In this document: positions 34,170 to 43,943 of the stretch, one piece after another
Position numbering within the stretch: the first letter of the stretch is position 1
Layout of the letters: each line of letters starts with the position of its first letter
Source of the DNA: Punctularia strigosozonata HHB-11173 SS5
Taxonomy: Eukaryota; Basidiomycota; Agaricomycetes; Corticiales; Punctulariaceae
NCBI RefSeq assembly: GCF_000264995.1
Contig: NW_006767453.1
Location: forward strand, 251,626-305,030
DNA: 53,405 nt
Direction of reading: 5' to 3'
Program-made: the position numbers and the translations under genes
The notes under the pieces: generated by a model
What the model was told of the DNA's origin: nothing
What the model saw: the letters and a program-made list of their open reading frames with translations, nothing else
Database searches by the model: none

Positions 34170-34479
34170 TGTAAAGTCAAGCTTGAGGATGACGCGGGCG
34201 GTGGCAGTGGCACGACGCGCGTCAGGCGCAAACGAGTGGGATCCGGTAGTATAGCGAAAGAACTGTAGATACAGGCAAGTCGGCGTGCAATATATAGAGT
34301 TTTGAGACGTCTTAGGGGCCCTAGATAGTCATATCTGAGGGCCTCAGACGCCCTGGGTGGAATAGCACGCGTGATTAGCCTAAACGCGCCCAATAGGGCG
34401 CGGCAGATCTTTCATTGCTTGCCGCGGCAGGGCCGCGGCCCGGTACAGTGTTGTAGTCTAATCGGATTACTCCGTTACA
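34170..34479 (-). repeat. 3' LTR of the chromovirus
   Basis: 310 bp, TG...CA ends, identical by eye to the copy at 42271-42580. It is the 3' LTR because the element reads on the minus strand. Confidence 0.95.
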
Positions 34480-34582
34480 TCCTTCCCCCCCCAGGAATCG
34501 AAATAAAGGTCGGGGAGGAATTATTATATCAATAGCGCGTCATACCAATATTTCAGTATGACTAGAGTACTCGTCGATGGAC

Positions 34583-35647
34583 TCAGGCACTCGCGCTGGG
34601 AACCTCGGCCTCGAGCTGAGCTCGATGGTCCTGCAACCACTGAATAGCAAATGCGTGAAGCGGACCTTCGGCTACCGCAGGTTTGACGCCGCAATGTGCC
34701 GCGTGCTTGAGGAAGTTATCAATCGTAAAATTATCTACTTCCTCAAATCGAGAAGGTTGCCACATCACGGAGATAGATCCGCCGAGCGTAGTGATCTTGC
34801 CGCGGTATTCGGCAGCATGCTCGGCGAAATAATCGCATATGGCGTGCATCGGCGAGTTCCGAATGCGGCGTTCTTGGCCCTTCGCGACGCGCTTCATGCC
34901 AATGATCTTGAGTAACAGCCACCCTTCGACATGGGCGCGAGTTGGGGTGCCGTCGACGAACGCGATGCCATTCGGGCGAATTTTGTCGTTAATCTTCAGG
35001 TACTCAACCCATTTATCGGTTTCCTCGAGCGCATGGCTAGGCTCGGGGGCATATTTCGATGTCTTCTGCAATTTCTCGCGCCAATTGTCCTCGAGAGCAA
35101 TCGCATTTTCAAACCATACGGGAAGCGTCCACTTGTTAGCGAATACGCGCCCTTCGGTGGCCGCCCGTGTACCGAGCTCGTTGATTTTCTCAGTATAGTG
35201 CTTCACCAGGAATACCGCATACCAGTTCCCCGGTTTCTCCGCCTCTCTCGCGGCTTGTTCCAGCCCCCCCGCATCGGGGATGACGATCTGCTTCTTGATG
35301 GCCGATATCTCGGCCCTTGACAGGTGGTATTGGATTTCCCCCGCCCTGCCCTTCCTTCGATAGATCTCTCCCCCTCCAGAAAATGATCCTAGAGGCGCGG
35401 GCAACGACATCGGGCGGCCATCAGAGTCGGGCACCCATTGCGTGAAATTGCCCTTGGAAGACGGAGGGGCGCCATATTCAGGCGCGTGGGAGTATGAATC
35501 CGGGCGAGTGGAAACGCCCATCATGCTTTCGAGATAGGCGATGCGCTCAGAGAGGCGTGTGATGTCGCGAGCCATATGCGGCAAGTTGATCGCCGGTGGT
35601 GGGTAAGGCGCGAGACGCGCGTTGAAGTTCTTCTCAGGACGGAACAT
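34583..35647 (-). CDS. Extra ORF 3' of pol in the chromovirus, function unknown
   Basis: 354-codon frame, overlapping the pol end by 14 bases. It begins MFRPEKNFNARLAPYPPP and has a short coiled-coil-like stretch (ARDITRLSERIAYLESMMG). A conserved-looking C-terminal half follows (HVEGWLLLKIIGMKRVAKGQ, then HAICDYFAEHAAEY). No signal peptide, membrane segment or cysteine pattern is visible, so it does not look like an envelope protein. I do not recognise the family. An open frame of this length in a very young element suggests it is used. Confidence 0.65.
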   Translation of the reverse strand: MFRPEKNFNARLAPYPPPAINLPHMARDITRLSERIAYLESMMGVSTRPDSYSHAPEYGAPPSSKGNFTQWVPDSDGRPMSLPAPLGSFSGGGEIYRRKGRAGEIQYHLSRAEISAIKKQIVIPDAGGLEQAAREAEKPGNWYAVFLVKHYTEKINELGTRAATEGRVFANKWTLPVWFENAIALEDNWREKLQKTSKYAPEPSHALEETDKWVEYLKINDKIRPNGIAFVDGTPTRAHVEGWLLLKIIGMKRVAKGQERRIRNSPMHAICDYFAEHAAEYRGKITTLGGSISVMWQPSRFEEVDNFTIDNFLKHAAHCGVKPAVAEGPLHAFAIQWLQDHRAQLEAEVPSASA

Positions 35648-38600
35648 GGTCTCGAGTTTGAGCGGTAGTAGCTGAATAGTGCGAGTTGTAAGAGTCCGGT
35701 AGTCGTTCGCTGGGCTCAGGCATTCTCGCTGGGTGGTAGCGTACTTTTATACCATTGGGTCCTACCGCCCAGAATATTTTTCCCTCCCGTCCCACAGGAG
35801 TTATTCCATGAGGGGTGACGATCGCACCCGGCGGTGCGGGAAGTCCTACAATAGGTTCGCGATTCTTAGGCAGGTCCTCCCACCGATGTACCCCCTGAGC
35901 TTCGAAGTATCTGTCAATTATCGCGAGGTCTTTCACATTTTCCCAGGGTTCCCAGGAACTATCTCCAAAAGTCCATCGCACAAGAAATAATGTGGCGTCG
36001 TTCTGCCATTCGTGCGCGACAATTTCCTCGGCCTCATATTCGAAATCATCCGGCTGACCGAAATCGTAAAACGCGGCGGGTTCTCGACCCGGGAATCTGG
36101 CGTCGTCATTCGCCATGTAACTCCGCAGTTTGGATATGTGGAACCGCGGATGTATGCGGCGCTTCCGCAAATCCTCCGTAAGTTCTAACTCGTATACGCT
36201 GATGTCATTCAGCGCTTTCAATATGCGGAAAGGGCCAATGAATTTGGGCGCGAGTTTCCGCGCCCGACGTAACGGTAGATTTATGTTTGCGGTACTGACA
36301 TACACCAGATCACCTTCCCGATATGGGAGGTGATCCCGGCGCCTTGCGTTGGCATGATGCGCCTGCCGCACCCTCGCTTCGATTATGGCGTCATGCGCCT
36401 GTCGTAGACAGTCCGTTGCTCGGATTGCAAAATCACGCACACCCGGCAATGTCTTTTCCGATTGTACTGTATCCAGCATACGCGGCACATATCCATACGT
36501 CAGTTCAAACGGCGTGTACCCCGTTGTCTCTGATCGTGATGCATTCAGGGCAAACTCGGCGAGCGGGAGTGAGTCGGCCCAGTCCGATTGATCCGGGCGC
36601 ACGAATGCGCGTAAGATCTGGGCAATAGATCGGTTTGCGCGCTCAGTGACGCCATCCGTCTGCGGATGAAACGCTGTTGACATCATCAAGCGGGTGCCCA
36701 TCAGCCGGTGCAGTTCCCGCCAGAATTTAGAATTGAACTTCGAATCCCGATCCGACACGATGTTCTCAGGGACACCGTGCAGTCGGACAATGTCTTTCAG
36801 AAACAGGTAAGCGAGTTCGCTCGCTGTAGATTTCGTAGTGCACGGGACGAGATGTGCCATCCCAGTGAGGCGACATATCACTACCCATAAGTAGTCATAA
36901 CCCTTCGATTTGGGGAATGGCCCAAGGAAATCCATTGCGATCGAGCTCCATGGTCGCGTGGGTATAGGGAGGCTATGTAATAGCCCCTCAGGTTTCTTAT
37001 TCACGTCTTTCGTCATTTGACACATCTGACAAGTCTTGCAGAATTCGACAACATCGGCCGCTATCTTTGGCCACCAGTAGTGCCGACGGAGATAGTCCTC
37101 CGTTTTTCTGGCGCCGAGATGCCCGAGCGCTCTATGCGCCCCATCAATTGCCAATTCCCGCAGTGATCGGGCGCCAAGCTTTCCAATTGGAATACACAGC
37201 ACCTCGACTCCGTCTCGGCTTTGCATGAACACGAGGTCATCTCGTATTACAAATTGTTTGTGTTCGGTTGGTGCGCTCACGACCTTGCTCATGAGGCTGT
37301 CGTGCTTGTATTGTAGCTTTACCGTAGCAATATATTCATCATATTGCCCATAAGTCTGCGGATGGATAGGCCCGGGTGACGCAGATTCAGCCGCGATCGG
37401 GTCATCGGTTTGCGGCATGCGGTTGTCCTCCGGTATTACGTCCGGTGCCATCATTTCGGCTTCGATATCACGGCTTTCCACTGCTTCGGGAATTCCCATT
37501 GCACGCATGTGCACAATCTCCGCGTTGCGGATCGCCGGTAAGTCCTCCCCTGTGGGATCGATGCGGATGTCCGCAGTCACGTATCGGTAGGCTGCATGCC
37601 GATCATTGGGTCGGTCATACTTGTAGTACCTGGATAGCGCATCCGCTACCAGATTGTATTCTCCCTTAACATAGGTAATAGAGTGATCGAATCGGCTGAT
37701 ATATTCCGCCCACCGACGTTGTCGATAGGACATATCCTTTTGAGTTTTGAAAAACTCAAGGGTACGGTGGTCGGTTACAATATGTATTTTCCGACCCATT
37801 AATTTGTCCTCCCATTTCAGTAGGGCTTCTAGGATCGCAAGTGTCTCATGCTCGTAGGTAGCATATCCACGCTGTGCATTCGTGAATTTCTTGGACATGA
37901 AACCAGCCGGGCGGCACGTCCGCCAGTCCGGGCCCTGACCGTAATAGGCACCGACACCGGTCTTCGACGCGTCGCACACAACCCAGATCGGATCGGGCTT
38001 GCCGAAGTTCACCGGTTTGAGAATGGGCGCCTTACACGCCAAGTCCTTAATCGTTCGGAAGCATTTCTCGTGTATCGGACGCCAATGAAACGGCGTTCCC
38101 TCACTACATATGTCTGATAGCGGTGTCATGTAAGTTGCCACATTCGGCATGAACTGCGCCAGGTATTGTACAAGCCCTAAGAATCGGGCCACTTCAGTGT
38201 AGCTACGCGGTGTGCGCCAGTCGCGTATCTGCTCGAGTTTGTCTTTCTCGGCATGTATGCCCTCATTATCGATGATATGCCCTAAGCATTCCATCTTCTC
38301 CGAGTACAAATCCACCTTCTTCTTCGAAAGGTATAACTGCGCTTTTCGCAGAGCATCAAACACGATGCCGAGATGCCGCTCGTGATCTTCGACCGTGTCG
38401 GAGAATATGAAAATGTCATCGAGATACACGTGTATGAATATCCCGATGTGATCTCGGAAAATGTGCGTCATGAGTCGTTGAAACGTTGACGGCGCATTGC
38501 AATCCCCTTGTTGCATTACATGGGAAATCATGGTACCCATAATGGTTGAAAAGGCTGTTTTTAATTCATCCCCTTCCTCTACGCGTACTTGCTCGTACGC

Positions 38601-39455
38601 GTCACTCATATCAAGTTTTGACCGATACCGCGCTCGCGCGACATCATTTCTAATTCTATCCTGATCGGGCATTGGCGTTACATCATGTACCGTGTTATCA
38701 TTCCGTTCTCGGAGATCAAACACGGTGCGCAGCTTCCCGTCCTTCTTCGGGATGCACAGCATCGGTAGTGCGTTGTCTACAGGCTTCCATTCCCACCAGC
38801 CAGCGGCGGTGTATTTTTTTATTTTATCTTGTAATAATTTCTGGTACGCTTCAGCGCACCGAGGCCTATGCCCCTTATACCTCGCGTTCGGGTCTATCAA
38901 AGGTATTCTATGGTTAACCTCCCGGTAGGGTGGCTTTCTGAGCGGGATATCTCCCGTGATGTCTCCTATGCTCTCCGTCCATTGGTCCCGGAGCCGTGGG
39001 ATAGTGATCTCTGACACGGTTTCTCGGGCGGCTGATGGGGTTGCGCCATCAGATTCCTGGGCGCTGTTCGCCTTCTCAGGGCGGTCTAGTCCCGGCGGTC
39101 CTGGGAAAGGTGTTTGTTTACCCCAGGGCGTCTTCCGCTGAGCCTCCTCAGCCTTTCGATGCTGTATATACGCGTCCTCAAATTCCTGAGGGAACTTAAT
39201 GTCCTCGATGTCCTCGAGATACACTCGAGCACTGGCGAGTTTCGTTATTTCTGGTGAGCTTCTTTCCCTGATGTCAGGTACGCGAGTATCTAGCGCGTGG
39301 GAGCGAGCCGGAGTTCTGGCTCGTGGGCGGTTCGGGTTGGTGCGATGCTTATTTCCGAAAGGAACCCTTCGGTTTCGTCGCCGGTAATGGTCTAGCCCAT
39401 TTGTCCCTTCCGCCGACTCTCCCCCCTTCCAATTCGGCAGGTATAGCTTCCCCAT
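35634..39455 (-). CDS. Pol: RT, RNase H, integrase and chromodomain (chromovirus)
   Basis: 1273-codon frame. In order: RT (LCIPKKDGKLRTVFDLRERN; HVYLDDIFIFS active site), RNase H (WVVCDASKTGVGAY), the HHCC zinc domain (HRALGHLGARK...CKTCQMC), the DDE integrase core (AMDFLGPFP; SDRDSKFNSKFW; FHPQTDGVTERANR), and a C-terminal chromodomain (EIVAHEWQNDATLFLVRW, then SWEPWENVKDL). Chromodomains steer integration to marked chromatin in this clade; that is established for related elements and not tested here. Confidence 0.93.
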   Translation of the reverse strand: MGKLYLPNWKGGESAEGTNGLDHYRRRNRRVPFGNKHRTNPNRPRARTPARSHALDTRVPDIRERSSPEITKLASARVYLEDIEDIKFPQEFEDAYIQHRKAEEAQRKTPWGKQTPFPGPPGLDRPEKANSAQESDGATPSAARETVSEITIPRLRDQWTESIGDITGDIPLRKPPYREVNHRIPLIDPNARYKGHRPRCAEAYQKLLQDKIKKYTAAGWWEWKPVDNALPMLCIPKKDGKLRTVFDLRERNDNTVHDVTPMPDQDRIRNDVARARYRSKLDMSDAYEQVRVEEGDELKTAFSTIMGTMISHVMQQGDCNAPSTFQRLMTHIFRDHIGIFIHVYLDDIFIFSDTVEDHERHLGIVFDALRKAQLYLSKKKVDLYSEKMECLGHIIDNEGIHAEKDKLEQIRDWRTPRSYTEVARFLGLVQYLAQFMPNVATYMTPLSDICSEGTPFHWRPIHEKCFRTIKDLACKAPILKPVNFGKPDPIWVVCDASKTGVGAYYGQGPDWRTCRPAGFMSKKFTNAQRGYATYEHETLAILEALLKWEDKLMGRKIHIVTDHRTLEFFKTQKDMSYRQRRWAEYISRFDHSITYVKGEYNLVADALSRYYKYDRPNDRHAAYRYVTADIRIDPTGEDLPAIRNAEIVHMRAMGIPEAVESRDIEAEMMAPDVIPEDNRMPQTDDPIAAESASPGPIHPQTYGQYDEYIATVKLQYKHDSLMSKVVSAPTEHKQFVIRDDLVFMQSRDGVEVLCIPIGKLGARSLRELAIDGAHRALGHLGARKTEDYLRRHYWWPKIAADVVEFCKTCQMCQMTKDVNKKPEGLLHSLPIPTRPWSSIAMDFLGPFPKSKGYDYLWVVICRLTGMAHLVPCTTKSTASELAYLFLKDIVRLHGVPENIVSDRDSKFNSKFWRELHRLMGTRLMMSTAFHPQTDGVTERANRSIAQILRAFVRPDQSDWADSLPLAEFALNASRSETTGYTPFELTYGYVPRMLDTVQSEKTLPGVRDFAIRATDCLRQAHDAIIEARVRQAHHANARRRDHLPYREGDLVYVSTANINLPLRRARKLAPKFIGPFRILKALNDISVYELELTEDLRKRRIHPRFHISKLRSYMANDDARFPGREPAAFYDFGQPDDFEYEAEEIVAHEWQNDATLFLVRWTFGDSSWEPWENVKDLAIIDRYFEAQGVHRWEDLPKNREPIVGLPAPPGAIVTPHGITPVGREGKIFWAVGPNGIKVRYHPARMPEPSERLPDSYNSHYSATTAQTRDHVPS

Positions 39456-42219
39456 CGCGTAGTTTTATTGTCCGTCTCTCAGGTATTACCGTAATTCCAT
39501 GTTTAGCACAGAATGGGAGACCGACCACAGCATCATAGTGAGCGATGTTCGCGACATCGAAATACCAGTTCGTGTTAATGCTTCCCAATGCGGTACGACA
39601 ATGCCCGCCATGTGTAATTTTCGACTTGCTGCCTTTGCAGCCTAACTTTAATGTAATCGGGCTCTGCAGCTCGAATACATCGAGTTTGCATACCTGCGCA
39701 AATTCTGTACTTACGGCATCGGTATTTGATCCGAGATCGAACAGAGTCCAGGCGCGAACACCATTAATGGTCACATAAGCTGCTAGCAGCTCGGTCCACT
39801 CCTTCGGGTAACGAGGGCGATGTGATGCGCCGTCGCGATGTAGTCCCGATCTAATCGCCTCATTTACCTCCGTCGGAGGGCTCGGCCTTTTCCCTTTCGG
39901 AAATGGTAGCGCCTGTGGGGCGGGAGTGTTATCCTCCCGCGTATCCTCATTATTATCGGCGAGTATAGCACTCATGTATACTACATTGTCGCTGTCGCCG
40001 GAGGACTCATAGTCACTGTACTCATGAGCAGCATACGCCTCAGCTGATCGGTCATCGTCCGACGGTTCATATTCGGTCTTGGCGTCTGGAAGCGGCGGTG
40101 CGTCGTCTGATGTGACGTCATCAGATGCCGGTGCAGCATCTTCTTCGGCCCGCTCGTCTACCACGCCCATGGTGTTCATGCGCGCCGGTTTAGGGTAATG
40201 GTCATATGACATATGCCCCTTCTCAGAGCATAATCGGCATACTACGTTCGCGTGCCGAGGATTCATGGGAGGTTTGAGTATAGTCGCACCGCGCGGCCAG
40301 TTGTCAGGTGTTTTCGTAGTATCCACCTTCGTATCTACTTTTTGTGAATCACTATTACCGCCTTCGCGATATCGGTATGTGTCACGTCGGCTTGAGAACC
40401 GGTTATCGCCCCGATCCCGGTATTTCCGATCTGTGAGACCGTTGCTTGTGGGCCTTGAGCCGCTCTTCCCGATATGATCTCGGTCTCCTCGCGTGTCCGT
40501 TGTTTTGGCACGCGTACTACCCCGAAGCTCCTTGACCGCTTTCAGGGAGTCTTGCGCGAGTTCATATTGCAGGGCGTAGTCACGCATGATCTCGATTTTT
40601 GTAAGCCCGACGCGGACTTCCTTATTTGTGACTAAATGCCCAATGTAATCTTCCGGCAGATTCATGAGGAAGTGCTCAGATATGTCTGTCTCCGTGGGCT
40701 GTTGAAGCAACCCGTCTGCCGCTTCCATGAGATCATCATAGAACTGCTGTACTCCGAGCTTACGCTCGAATGTTACTTCCTGATACTTCTTACGGGCCCG
40801 TTCCGGGCTAAGATTAATAACAAATCTATCAAATAGTTTTATTATAGCGTCCTTGAATGGTACCGCCCTTTCGTATGCGGCGGCGCGAGTTATTTTTTGT
40901 TGCCACCACATGCGCGGCTTGGTGTCCAAGTATGACGTAGTGTACGATAATCGCTCATCTTCAAATTGGCTGCCCGACAGTCCGGATAGCCGAAAGTAAT
41001 TCAAAAGCAAATCGAGCCAGTCGAGGAAGCTCTCAACGTCATCATCCCCCTGCCAAGCCTTCGGCGCTTGTGGTTTGGGGTTCTTTATTTGTGAGTTCAA
41101 TGGGCGGTGTAAATCCACATATCTATGGAACATTCGTCGAATTCTTCGATGGTATAGTTCTCGCAATGACAATGTAGTCATGTCATCGTTTATGGGTATA
41201 AACGACCCTTCGCGCAGTTGCGCATTTTCATGGACTTGTGGGTCCGGATAGGTGTCACTAGGCACGTGGCCGCGCCCGCCTAGCCCTCCTCCAGGGCTTC
41301 CTTCCGATCTCCGGTCTCTACGTCCATTTCCACGGTTGTCTCGATTCGGTCGCCTTCCATGTGATTCTCCGTCGTCATTGTCATCGCTAGGGTCCCCTCC
41401 CGGAAACCTTCCAGGGTACAGATATCCCCTACTAAGCTGCCTAAATGTCGGCTCATTGCGAGCCCTGGGCGTCGATCGCCGCGATTGTTCGCGCGAATCG
41501 CCCCTATTTCTAATTACTTCAGGCATGGTGCTGGCCCTCTGCCGGTTGCTCGGCATGTGTGGAGGCGTTTCATAATCGGCGTACAGGTCGCCATCGCTAT
41601 CTTCCTCTTTTGGAATGACAGCGCTTTCCCGCGCCTCGGAAGCCTCCTGTTCGGGTCCTCTCAGAAATTCTCTCGGCTGCGCCGGCTCCCGGACTTCCGG
41701 TGGGTCGACTGCGCGTTTATCCGCGTCCTCCTGCCGCATTGCGGATAGGACTTGTATGTCGGGGGTCATCGTCGCGACTCCTTTAGATATATCAAACCAT
41801 TCTGGTTCTCCGATGTCCGCAATTCTATTTTGTTTAATGCGCCGCTTGAGCAGCATGAGTAGCAAGTATTTCTCGCTAAGTTTGTCCTCGGTCATGCGCA
41901 GTACGTGATCGATATCATTGACCCTGATCGGACTTTTCCCGCCCTGAATCCACATGGTCTGGGCCAGCTCTTTCAACCCACTGATATCTCCGTTGTCCGT
42001 GCCGTAGCCGGCAGGGATGCTGCTTGCGTGAGACTGTACCTCGATCTCTTCCAGTTGACCCGGGAGATCGGTATTCTCGGTTCCCGCAGTTACTACGGCT
42101 TCCGCTTGGGCGGTTGCGTTGTCCTGAATAGGGCCTTCCGCTTGGGGCGTCTCACTCACGCCCGGTCGGTTATTTTGGCTTCTCAGCCCATATACACGAG
42201 ATCGCGTATTTCTACTCAT
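39349..42219 (-). CDS. Gag with aspartic protease domain (chromovirus)
   Basis: 956-codon frame. The N-terminal part is the capsid type (retrotransposon gag region near FLDWLDLLLNYFRLSGL to AADGLLQQPTETDISEHFLMNLP). A CxxC...GHxxxxH knuckle follows (CRLCSEKGHMSYDH). The C-terminal part is a retropepsin-like domain (VRAWTLFDLGSNTDAVS; AVVGLPFCAKHGI). Its end overlaps the start of pol by about 107 bases in another frame, as is usual in this group. Confidence 0.88.
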   Translation of the reverse strand: MSRNTRSRVYGLRSQNNRPGVSETPQAEGPIQDNATAQAEAVVTAGTENTDLPGQLEEIEVQSHASSIPAGYGTDNGDISGLKELAQTMWIQGGKSPIRVNDIDHVLRMTEDKLSEKYLLLMLLKRRIKQNRIADIGEPEWFDISKGVATMTPDIQVLSAMRQEDADKRAVDPPEVREPAQPREFLRGPEQEASEARESAVIPKEEDSDGDLYADYETPPHMPSNRQRASTMPEVIRNRGDSREQSRRSTPRARNEPTFRQLSRGYLYPGRFPGGDPSDDNDDGESHGRRPNRDNRGNGRRDRRSEGSPGGGLGGRGHVPSDTYPDPQVHENAQLREGSFIPINDDMTTLSLRELYHRRIRRMFHRYVDLHRPLNSQIKNPKPQAPKAWQGDDDVESFLDWLDLLLNYFRLSGLSGSQFEDERLSYTTSYLDTKPRMWWQQKITRAAAYERAVPFKDAIIKLFDRFVINLSPERARKKYQEVTFERKLGVQQFYDDLMEAADGLLQQPTETDISEHFLMNLPEDYIGHLVTNKEVRVGLTKIEIMRDYALQYELAQDSLKAVKELRGSTRAKTTDTRGDRDHIGKSGSRPTSNGLTDRKYRDRGDNRFSSRRDTYRYREGGNSDSQKVDTKVDTTKTPDNWPRGATILKPPMNPRHANVVCRLCSEKGHMSYDHYPKPARMNTMGVVDERAEEDAAPASDDVTSDDAPPLPDAKTEYEPSDDDRSAEAYAAHEYSDYESSGDSDNVVYMSAILADNNEDTREDNTPAPQALPFPKGKRPSPPTEVNEAIRSGLHRDGASHRPRYPKEWTELLAAYVTINGVRAWTLFDLGSNTDAVSTEFAQVCKLDVFELQSPITLKLGCKGSKSKITHGGHCRTALGSINTNWYFDVANIAHYDAVVGLPFCAKHGITVIPERRTIKLRDGEAIPAELEGGRVGGRDKWARPLPATKPKGSFRK

Positions 42220-42270
42220 GACCGTGTATCTACAGTCAGGCTATACAATAGTATAGGACACTCAAAAAGA

Positions 42271-42580
42271 TGTAAAGTCAAGCTTGAGGATGACGCGGGC
42301 GGTGGCAGTGGCACGACGCGCGTCAGGCGCAAACGAGTGGGATCCGGTAGTATAGCGAAAGAACTGTAGATACAGGCAAGTCGGCGTGCAATATATAGAG
42401 TTTTGAGACGTCTTAGGGGCCCTAGATAGTCATATCTGAGGGCCTCAGACGCCCTGGGTGGAATAGCACGCGTGATTAGCCTAAACGCGCCCAATAGGGC
42501 GCGGCAGATCTTTCATTGCTTGCCGCGGCAGGGCCGCGGCCCGGTACAGTGTTGTAGTCTAATCGGATTACTCCGTTACA
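42271..42580 (-). repeat. 5' LTR of the chromovirus
   Basis: 310 bp, identical by eye to 34170-34479. It carries the element promoter and points away from the BTB gene at 42858, whose ATG is 278 bp away. Confidence 0.95.
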
Positions 42581-42585
42581 TATAC

Positions 42586-42857
42586 TCAATGAGATCACCT
42601 GTGTACACACACAAATACGCTGACGTCATTACCAATGAAAAGGGCAAGTTTCTGCCTTTGCCGCTACATTTCGGACCGCCGGCTCGGAAAGCTGTGAACT
42701 AGGTTTGCAAAACGCAATCCTCGTCCAACAGCCTCGTGCCGCCGCAGATGCACAGTCTCTTCGACCTGCCCACGTTGAGCTTTAGCCCTTGGATCGTCCA
42801 AGATCCTGCTATCACATCCTCCCATTGAACATCCCCAACGTCGTGCTCTCACACACC
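42586..42857 (+). promoter_or_regulatory. Upstream region of BTB member 6, paralogous to 44341-44628
   Basis: This stretch matches the region upstream of member 7 almost throughout (for example AAATACGCTGACGT, GCTGTGAACTAGGTTTGC, CAACAGCCTCGTGC and CCTCCCATTGAACAT occur in both). It is part of the segmental duplication. The chromovirus sits at its upstream edge, so part of the native promoter is now more than 8 kb away. Confidence 0.7.
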
Positions 42858-43943
42858 ATGACCTCCGAGCCCGAGATCGTTGACGCGGATCACCCGTTCA
42901 ACAAGCCCAGCGCCGACCTCATCCTGCGCACCAGCGATAACGTCGACTTCCACGTCCACAAGTCTATCCTTTCCGAAGCTTCACCCGTCTTCGAGACCAT
43001 GCTCTCGCTCCCTCAGCCCCGGAAACCAGTCGGCCTCGCCCGTTCTCCTTCCACGAAATTCGCGGAACAGATTCAGGAGCTCAAAAACGGGCGCCCCGTC
43101 GTCAAGATTCCGGAGCTCAAAAACGGGCGCCCCGTCGTCAAGATTCCGGAGACGGCGGCCTCCCTTGCGATGCTACTCCAAATCTGCTATCCATACAAAG
43201 ATCCGGATATGAGCGATCTGGACGATACCATGGAAGTCTTAGTGGCCGCGATCAAGTACGAGATGGACCACCCCACCACTGTATTATCCCAACGACTGCA
43301 AGCGCACGCCACAACGTCGCCGTTGCGCGTTTACGCTTTCGCTGTGCACCGGAGACTCGAGGAAGAAGCTCGGTTTGCAGCGAGGGCGTCACTTCGCTTC
43401 GGTCTGAACACTCTAATCTCTCAGGATGCACCAGAGATGTTCGACATATCGGGCGTTGACTACCAGCGTCTCATGCGTTACGTCGTGCGATGCCAGACCG
43501 AGCTTCCCCTTATTACAAAGGATCTCTCATGGCTTCCGAAAGGTCGGCCTTTCGAACAGGAGTCGGGCACTGTGGGCTGGGAGACCGGTAGAGAACCGCC
43601 TTGGTATGGGTGCGGTGCGTGTAGGGGCGACTTTGGGGTGAGCGCTTGGTGGGATCCATATCTTGGGTGGGTGCGACAGCGGTTGGCCGAACGGCCTTCT
43701 GGGGCGGTGCTTCTCGGAATGCCGGCGTTGGTAGACCAGGCAAGTCGCGAGATGGGGCTTAAATGCTGGGAATGCCGCACCGTCTCGGGACTCGGAAGCC
43801 TCAGGGCGTTTACGAAATATCTGGCGATGGAAGTGGACCGGAGGACGGCTGAGGTGAATTCCAACTCATGCGGCTTTATGCTGTGAGGGCGACAGTGTCT
43901 GACCAGATGGGCGCAGATCGCCGCAAACACGACTTTTTGCTAA
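42858..43943 (+). CDS. BTB domain protein with two CxxC pairs (family member 6)
   Basis: 340 aa. Exon 1 is 42858-43853; a 63-nt intron leads to a 27-nt last exon (43917-43943) coding IAANTTFC. Start MTSEPEIVDADHPFNKPSAD is shared with member 7. BTB: ADLILRTSDNVDFHVHK...SPVFETML...MLLQICYPY. A helical middle follows, then CGAC and CWEC pairs and the helix LAMEVDRRTAE. A 36-bp perfect tandem duplication doubles 12 residues (ELKNGRPVVKIP) in the loop of the BTB domain, so this copy has a longer loop than its paralogues. The chromovirus lies 278 bp upstream of the ATG. Confidence 0.83.
43077..43148 (+). repeat. 36-bp perfect tandem duplication inside BTB member 6
   Basis: Copies 43077-43112 and 43113-43148 are identical and in frame. 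Members 5 and 7 have a single version (KHGRPVIEVTE and KDGRPVVAVPE), so the duplication is specific to this copy and young. Confidence 0.9.

Larger units (their letters stand above)
34170..42580 (-). mobile_element. Ty3/gypsy chromovirus, whole-looking, 8411 bp
   Basis: LTR retroelement on the minus strand. Its two 310-bp LTRs begin TGTAA and end TTACA. By eye they are identical base for base, so the insertion is very recent. A 5-bp target duplication TATAC flanks it (34165-34169 and 42581-42585). A purine-rich tract (CTGGGGGGGGAAGGA on the minus strand) touches the inner end of the 3' LTR. No TGG-type tRNA primer site is evident next to the 5' LTR, so self-priming as known in some chromoviruses is possible. 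Three long frames are open: gag with protease, pol with a chromodomain, and an extra frame 3' of pol. I see no obvious break. Confidence 0.95.

Noticed and set aside
34583-35647. Envelope gene of the gypsy element
   Set aside because: No signal peptide, no membrane segment and no fusion-type stretch in the frame.
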